A stretch of 42,315 nucleotides of DNA, from NCBI RefSeq assembly GCF_945649885.1, contig NZ_CALZFS010000007.1:1-42315 (forward strand). The letters run 5' to 3'. Shown here piece by piece: positions 37,937 to 42,315 of this stretch (its first letter is position 1; every line of letters begins with the position of its first letter). Below the pieces are notes generated by a model. That model ran no database searches, was not told the origin of the DNA, and was given only the letters and a program-made list of their open reading frames with translations. Both the position numbers and the translations under genes were made by a program. The DNA is from an uncultured Corynebacterium sp. GTDB lineage: Bacteria > Actinomycetota > Actinomycetes > Mycobacteriales > Mycobacteriaceae.

Positions 37937-39709
37937 ATGGACATGACGACAATCAGCGAACTGGACCTGGGAGTACTCCTGCACAGAGGTTTCACCACTC
38001 CGGTGGAACTCCAGCTCACTCGAACCTGGGATTCTGGTGAAGGGCAGTTCTTCTTCATTTTCAGTCATGTTCCTGCTGTACTCCCGGATGCTGAAGGTCT
38101 GCAGCTCGAAAGACAGGGCATGAACCTACGCATGCACCATGATGGTGTTGAGGTTCTGCGCCGGACAAAAGAGAGCATCTGGTATTTCCTTGAGGACTCT
38201 GTGTTGCCCTTCCATCACCAGGGCACCGAGGTGCAGATCCTGGAACCCTTGCGTTTCATCGTTGAGCCCTATCGCATGTGGTCCGAGTACTACCCACTTG
38301 CGCGACTGGATGTCACTCAGGCAGTTGCCTCCACCGTGGCCGGACGTGAGGCTTGGCAGATCCCAGTTCATACTCAGAATGAAGGCGGATTGACCAGCCT
38401 GGATATTGATGCAGAAACCGGTGTGGTCCTGGCAGCTGAAAGCGCGAAAGAAAGAATTGAGGTAGCCACAGTTTCCTACCCTGGGTCCATCGCTGATCCC
38501 ACCTGGACTGGGGAACTGGCGAAGGTACCGGTGGTTACTGTTGATTTAAGTCCACTTGAGGTTGAGAACCACATCAGAATTTATGTGGATCGCCATAACA
38601 AACGGCATTTCCATAATGCACAGGTGGGTGATGTCATCCGCCTGCCCCTGATATTCCAGGTTGATTCTGATGCACCCGCTCATCGCAGAATCACCCGGCG
38701 CGGTCAGGTATTAAGCAATAACAAAGCGCCCAATAATGGCCAGTGGGAAGCCCACTTCATCAGCGATGGATGGCATGCTGCACTCACCTCTCCCATTCCA
38801 CTGATCGGTGGAATAGAGGTCACCGGAGTCATCGAAGTCTCTCCCCATGATGACGGTCCCGCAACCAGCTTTGAGATCATCTGTATCCACGAGGCCGAGG
38901 AAATGCTCATCGACGCCCTCCCCTGTGCTTCCAATGCTCCCATCGAACCTCATATATTCCAGCCTTCCGATTACGCCCATGACGACACCTATCTCTGGAT
39001 GTCTGACTTCCAGCTGCCGATTGTGCGCCGATGGTCATTAGAAACTGGTGAATACTGCGGTGAGGTGGCAATCCCTGCAGCTATCCAGCCATATGGTCCC
39101 TCCATCTTCCTCTCCCAGAACAAGAACGGTGAGGTGATCGCCTTCTGGCAGGATAACCGCTGGCTGGTCAAGGATGGATCCCCCTATGTCTACGAGAAAT
39201 CACAACCATCTCCGGCTCAATCTGATCCTGAGCTTCCCGGGAACTGGACTCTGGACCAGGTCCTCAGCGATGGACTTTTCAGCGCATATCCCCTCCCACC
39301 CCTGAAAGATGCCTTCATCCGGCATATCGGCTCAGGCGAGAAACTCCAACCACTGGATACCGACAACTGGGGAGTCTCAGATGGTTTCATCTTGGGTGGG
39401 CAGATCATCATCGCCACCGGAAAAGCTGAATACCACCTGGATGAAAATCTCTACCTGCAGGAAATCATCAAGATCATTGACCGTGCCAGCTACGAGGTTT
39501 TTGATGATCTTCTCCTGCGCCGTACCGATACCCACGGCCAGCTCTTCATCCGTTCCACCGGTGAGGAACTCTGCTCCATCGACTGGAACCAACCCCAAAT
39601 CCTCACGGCCAGCAGCGAGCATATTCTGGTGCTGCTCAACTTCGAGGAACTCGCCACTTGGACCCCGCAGGCTGGCTGGTGGACGGTGGAGCTGGGTGGG
39701 CGTCGATAA
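37937..39709 (+). CDS. Uncharacterised protein, LolA/MucB-like N-terminal part plus propeller-like C-terminal part
   Basis: 590-residue protein with no signal peptide or membrane segment, so probably cytoplasmic. Residues ~1-195 include TVAGREAWQIPVH and LDIDAETGVVLAAES, a pattern seen in LolA/MucB-like beta-sheet folds. Residues ~200 to the end match the whole of the following gene: RRGQVL with HFISDGWHAAL and IEVTGVI, then repeated strands such as LWMSDFQLPIVRRWSLETGE that look like propeller blades. ATG 37937 is used; ATG 37943 lies 8 nt after TAGATT and could be a leaderless start. It is divergent from the MFS genes. No family name can be given. Confidence 0.7.
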   Translation: MDMTTISELDLGVLLHRGFTTPVELQLTRTWDSGEGQFFFIFSHVPAVLPDAEGLQLERQGMNLRMHHDGVEVLRRTKESIWYFLEDSVLPFHHQGTEVQILEPLRFIVEPYRMWSEYYPLARLDVTQAVASTVAGREAWQIPVHTQNEGGLTSLDIDAETGVVLAAESAKERIEVATVSYPGSIADPTWTGELAKVPVVTVDLSPLEVENHIRIYVDRHNKRHFHNAQVGDVIRLPLIFQVDSDAPAHRRITRRGQVLSNNKAPNNGQWEAHFISDGWHAALTSPIPLIGGIEVTGVIEVSPHDDGPATSFEIICIHEAEEMLIDALPCASNAPIEPHIFQPSDYAHDDTYLWMSDFQLPIVRRWSLETGEYCGEVAIPAAIQPYGPSIFLSQNKNGEVIAFWQDNRWLVKDGSPYVYEKSQPSPAQSDPELPGNWTLDQVLSDGLFSAYPLPPLKDAFIRHIGSGEKLQPLDTDNWGVSDGFILGGQIIIATGKAEYHLDENLYLQEIIKIIDRASYEVFDDLLLRRTDTHGQLFIRSTGEELCSIDWNQPQILTASSEHILVLLNFEELATWTPQAGWWTVELGGRR

Positions 39710-39870
39710 GCTCGCTGTCGCGAGAGCGCACCGGAGAGATCCAGGAAGGCGAACATGATGATGAGCAGCCCCAGGGCGACGATGCTGCCACCGCCAGGAG
39801 TCCTGAGCAGATCGCGAGTGAAGCGAGAAAGATCTGGTTTTCTCCCCCAATATTTTGTCTGACAAGACTG

Positions 39871-39876
39871 TAGGTT
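39871..39876 (+). promoter_or_regulatory. Possible -10 hexamer for the leaderless 393-residue protein gene
   Basis: TAGGTT, 7 nt (TGAGATC), then ATG 39884. No ribosome site at normal distance. TTGTC-T-GACAA (39855-39865) is a small inverted repeat just upstream. Confidence 0.35.
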
Positions 39877-39883
39877 TGAGATC

Positions 39884-41065
39884 ATGGTTGCTGGAGATCG
39901 TGGACTACGGGTGCTGTGTACTTTTCATGGGTTGGAAGGCTGCGTCCCCGGTTGGAAGCCCGGTGACCACCTCCTCCTCTTTTTGTCATTCAACCTGGGG
40001 GAAGCTCCGGTTGAGGGGTTAATGACCACCCGTCGTGGTGTGACAGAACAGGGTGAACTGGTTGACGGGGGTCGACTCTATGGATTTCACGCCGATGGTT
40101 GGAATGCACAGCTCTATTCCAGCCGGCCACTGCACCGTGAGGTTGAGCTCACCGGTTACTTCACACACAGCACCCACTCCAGCTTCGACGTACCCACCTA
40201 TGCAGTGGTCACTGCCGTATACCAGCATGATTCAGACACCATCATCGACGTCACCCTCGACGGTGCGATCCCGCCTCCACTGCAGGATCCCAGTGACGGC
40301 CAGGTGATTTGCGACGGCTCCACCCTCTGGATCATCGAATCCCCTCTTCCATTTTTGCGTGGATTCTCCGTGTCCACCGGCGAGTTGGTAGAGGAAATTT
40401 CCGTCCCAACCTGGGATCCGCTCATCCGTGTAGGCGATGATCTGGTCAGTGACAGGATCCACAGTTGGAGATTGCCTGACCTTGAGCCGGTGAAAATTGG
40501 CTCTCCTCCGGAAGTGCCGGAGGGTTGGGAGATCATCAGAGATTTCGGGAACGGACTGTGCTCGCTCATACAGGCTATCGAGGCGACGGTGGGAGACTAT
40601 TCTTCCTATTCCCTCATGCAGGTGGGTAATCCACCCCGCCTCCTGGATTTTGACCTGGGTCGTTATGAAGTTAATGGCGCATACCGATTTGGGGACAAGA
40701 TCCATGTCTCCACCTGGAAACACCACCTGGTTCTGGCAGCAGACTTCACCGTGCTGGAAACCGACATCAAAGAAGATCTTCTGCTGATGTACACACCACT
40801 CACCACTGCCACGGGGCTTTCCTCCGGGCGGACCGTCGGGCCCTACGTGGTTTTCCGGGAGCCTGATGGGCTGACTTTCCATGATGCGGTGACCACAGAG
40901 AAGATCACTGAGCTTTCCCAACCTGAAAAAGCATGGATGAAGGTCGCTCATGCTTCTGAAGAACGCATCGTGGTGATCCTCCATAGGAATACTGTTCACG
41001 CCATCGCCGTGTGGGAACCGGACTCTGGCTGGCGTGAGTGCAAGTTACTCAGGCCATCTTCCTGA
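39884..41065 (+). CDS. Uncharacterised protein, paralogue of the C-terminal part of its upstream neighbour
   Basis: 393-residue soluble protein without export signal. It aligns with the last ~390 residues of the 590-residue neighbour: TRRGVTEQGELVDGG / LYGFHADGWNAQL / VELTGYF against RRGQVL / AHFISDGWHAAL / IEVTGVI, then LWIIESPLPFLRGFSVSTGE against LWMSDFQLPIVRRWSLETGE. Hence a tandem duplication with one copy gaining or losing the N-terminal domain. Repeated strands with W/F and G ends suggest a beta-propeller. The last 17 bases overlap the frameshifted nuclease gene on the other strand. Function unknown. Confidence 0.7.
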   Translation: MVAGDRGLRVLCTFHGLEGCVPGWKPGDHLLLFLSFNLGEAPVEGLMTTRRGVTEQGELVDGGRLYGFHADGWNAQLYSSRPLHREVELTGYFTHSTHSSFDVPTYAVVTAVYQHDSDTIIDVTLDGAIPPPLQDPSDGQVICDGSTLWIIESPLPFLRGFSVSTGELVEEISVPTWDPLIRVGDDLVSDRIHSWRLPDLEPVKIGSPPEVPEGWEIIRDFGNGLCSLIQAIEATVGDYSSYSLMQVGNPPRLLDFDLGRYEVNGAYRFGDKIHVSTWKHHLVLAADFTVLETDIKEDLLLMYTPLTTATGLSSGRTVGPYVVFREPDGLTFHDAVTTEKITELSQPEKAWMKVAHASEERIVVILHRNTVHAIAVWEPDSGWRECKLLRPSS

Positions 41066-42037
41066 AATGCGCTGGTGCTCCGGCCGCCAGGGCTTCTCTG
41101 AGTAATCCGAGAAGTTCTGGTTTCTCTCCATCCAATTGCTTCGGCTCAATACGCAGAACCACATAGCCTTGGTTGGTGAAGAACTTCTCCCGTTCACGTT
41201 CCGCCATGAGAGCATCGTCCAGCTGCGCCGGGCTGTCAGTTTGTATTTTGATCGGCCATCGATCTCCACGATGATCCACCCGTTGATCAAGAAATCCACC
41301 ACGTAGAAACGCCCACCTCTGTCTCTGTTGAAACGGACCTGCGGCTGGATGCTTCTGATGCCTGGCAGATTTGCCTCGTGGAGGATGAGGCGGGCTCGGG
41401 TTTCCTGGGCACTGTCGGAGTTGGGCACTGATAGTTCAATGGCTCGGCGGAGAACTCGCAGGCCACGATAGCGCCGATAAGCTCCGAGACGTCTGTGCAG
41501 CTCACCTTCAGTGAGCTCAGGATACTTGCGGCGGGCTGAATCGATGACCACCACCGCCGCATGCAGCCCCTCATAATGTGCGATGTCCAGCAACAATCTC
41601 ATCAGTGAGGTCACACGGATGCCGTGGTACTCACGGATATCACCAGTATCTAATCGTCCATAGCGGTAGATGACTCCCTCTGGCCAGGTCTTCGGCGAGC
41701 TCGGGATACCACCATCAGGTAAATGGCACACCACCTGTTTTTCTACTCTCAGCGTGGCTAACTCCCACAACCTGGCAGCAGCTTGTCCCCCGACAACTGC
41801 CTTGTCCATTGTCATTCCCACCGCGAAGGCTCTTGCCGCCGCCTTATCCCATGGTGGAAGTCCCCGGTATACAGCGCAATCAACAGCAATCTCGGCCGTC
41901 AGTTTGAACAGAGTTCCATCAAGTAGACGATCATTCAGCTCATAGTCACTTTGTTTCAGTCGGGTCAGGTTTATCAGCCCGAACTCTTGTCCCCAGTTCC
42001 TCATAAAGCTGATCATCAGTGGATAAGACCGAGTCAT
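41049..42037 (-). pseudogene. Frameshifted DUF559/Vsr-like nuclease with AbiEi-like N-terminal part
   Basis: Minus-strand gene read in two frames. The N-terminal part (EFGLINLTRLKQSDYELNDR) resembles the winged-helix start of AbiEi-type actinobacterial proteins; the middle carries HGIRVTSLMRLLLDIAHYEG; the C-terminal part is a Vsr-like fold with SAQETRARL, VVDFLI and VEIDGRSKYK. Right after that last lysine the frame breaks at the TTT run 41240-41242; adding one base restores TDSPAQLDDALMAEREREKF and GYVVLRIEPKQL to a stop at 41049. Without the correction the frame runs on to 41045. ATG 42037 has AGGGG 4 nt upstream; frames to 42091 are open. A single-base deletion or a sequence error explains it; function unknown. 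Confidence 0.7.
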
Positions 42038-42133
42038 CAAGCCCCTGCTAATACGGAAGCAGCGAAGCTGTGGATAGCCAGAATTCATCAACAGATTCAG
42101 GTGGCCCTGGGTTGCAGATCACCGGCAGAATCA

Positions 42134-42217
42134 TTAACCCAGAAATCCTAACCCAGAAAGGGCACAAATTAACCCAGAGATCAGTACTGCTTTCTAAGAA
42201 CAGGATCTCTGGGTTAA
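42134..42217. repeat. AACCCAGA repeats and terminator-like hairpin after lysS
   Basis: Three direct copies (TTAACCCAGAAATC 42134-42147, CTAACCCAGAAAG 42148-42160, TTAACCCAGAGATC 42169-42182) and one inverted copy GATCTCTGGGTTAA (42204-42217). The third and inverted copies form a perfect 14-bp stem with a 21-nt loop, placed 20 bases downstream of lysS on the minus strand, so it is the likely lysS terminator. Confidence 0.7.
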
Positions 42218-42237
42218 TGAGAGGACGGGGAAAGAGC

Positions 42238-42315
42238 CTACTTCACTTCTGGCTTCACCAGTGGGAAGAGAACTGTTTCACGGATTCCGAGGCCGGTGAG
42301 GGCCATGAGGAGGCG
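42238..42315 (-). CDS. lysS: Lysyl-tRNA synthetase, C-terminal end (partial)
   Basis: 25 residues on the minus strand, RLLMALTGLGIRETVLFPLV and a short KPEVK end, up to TAG at 42238-42240. LLMALTG...IRETVLFPLVKP is the class II motif 3 ending of bacterial LysS, where the arginine contacts ATP. The rest lies beyond the window. In C. glutamicum lysS lies in the same region downstream of clpC and guaB1. It converges on nothing; the frameshifted nuclease follows it on the same strand after the repeat hairpin. Confidence 0.9.
   Translation of the reverse strand, partial: RLLMALTGLGIRETVLFPLVKPEVK

Noticed and set aside
41230..41260. Programmed -1 frameshift in the DUF559-like gene
   Set aside because: No X-XXY-YYZ slippery heptamer is present at the break and no stimulatory structure is evident; a lost base is simpler.

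Overview
The window is a high-GC actinobacterial chromosome segment and, from gene content and order, almost certainly Corynebacterium from the C. glutamicum / C. efficiens neighbourhood. The sialic acid cluster (nagAB-scrB, nanAKE, nanR, a SiaEFGI-type transporter) and the neighbouring block ispF-ispD-carD / lpqE-radA-disA / canB / mutY / clpC match what is known for corynebacteria. The housekeeping block is also the conserved mycobacterial neighbourhood (carD, ispD, ispF, cysS, rlmB on one strand; lpqE, radA, disA on the other). Species cannot be fixed from sequence reading alone.

Layout. 1-1709: end of a metal-binding protein gene, then ATPase and permease of a Zn/Mn-type ABC importer. 1796-4151: rlmB and cysS (minus). 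4194-19555: a carbohydrate block set between cysS and ispF, holding a sucrose PTS enzyme II (ptsS), nagA-nagB-scrB (minus), nanA-nanK-nanE (plus), a decayed metallophosphoesterase, the GntR repressor nanR, and a peptide-family ABC transporter for sialic acid (siaE, siaF, siaG, siaI). 19552-21400: ispF, ispD, carD (minus). 21884-25113: lpqE-like lipoprotein, radA, disA (plus). 25204-26654: membrane-anchored Cys-containing protein and beta-carbonic anhydrase (minus). 26718-29690: mutY, a small DUF4236-like gene on the opposite strand, a remnant of a repeat protein, then an intact secreted repeat protein. 29778-32561: clpC (minus). 32879-34312: guaB1. 34309-37688: a small membrane protein and two tandem DHA2 drug exporters (minus). 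37937-41065: two paralogous proteins of unknown function. 41049-42037: a frameshifted DUF559/Vsr-like nuclease. 42238-42315: C-terminus of lysS (minus).

How it works together. Sialic acid enters through SiaE-F-G-I, is cleaved by NanA, phosphorylated by NanK, epimerised by NanE, deacetylated by NagA and deaminated to fructose-6-phosphate by NagB. Sucrose enters through PtsS and is hydrolysed by ScrB, whose gene sits in the nagA operon. NanR probably controls both arms: a related operator half-site lies over the divergent nagA/nanA promoters and as a perfect 18-bp palindrome ahead of siaE.

The least explained parts are the paralogous pair at 37937-41065, the nested inverted repeats before siaE, the repeat-protein gene with its upstream remnant and C9 tract, the structured guaB1 leader, and a set of genes with a -10 hexamer exactly 7 nt before the start codon (probable leaderless transcripts). 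No CRISPR array, rRNA, tRNA or insertion sequence was recognised.
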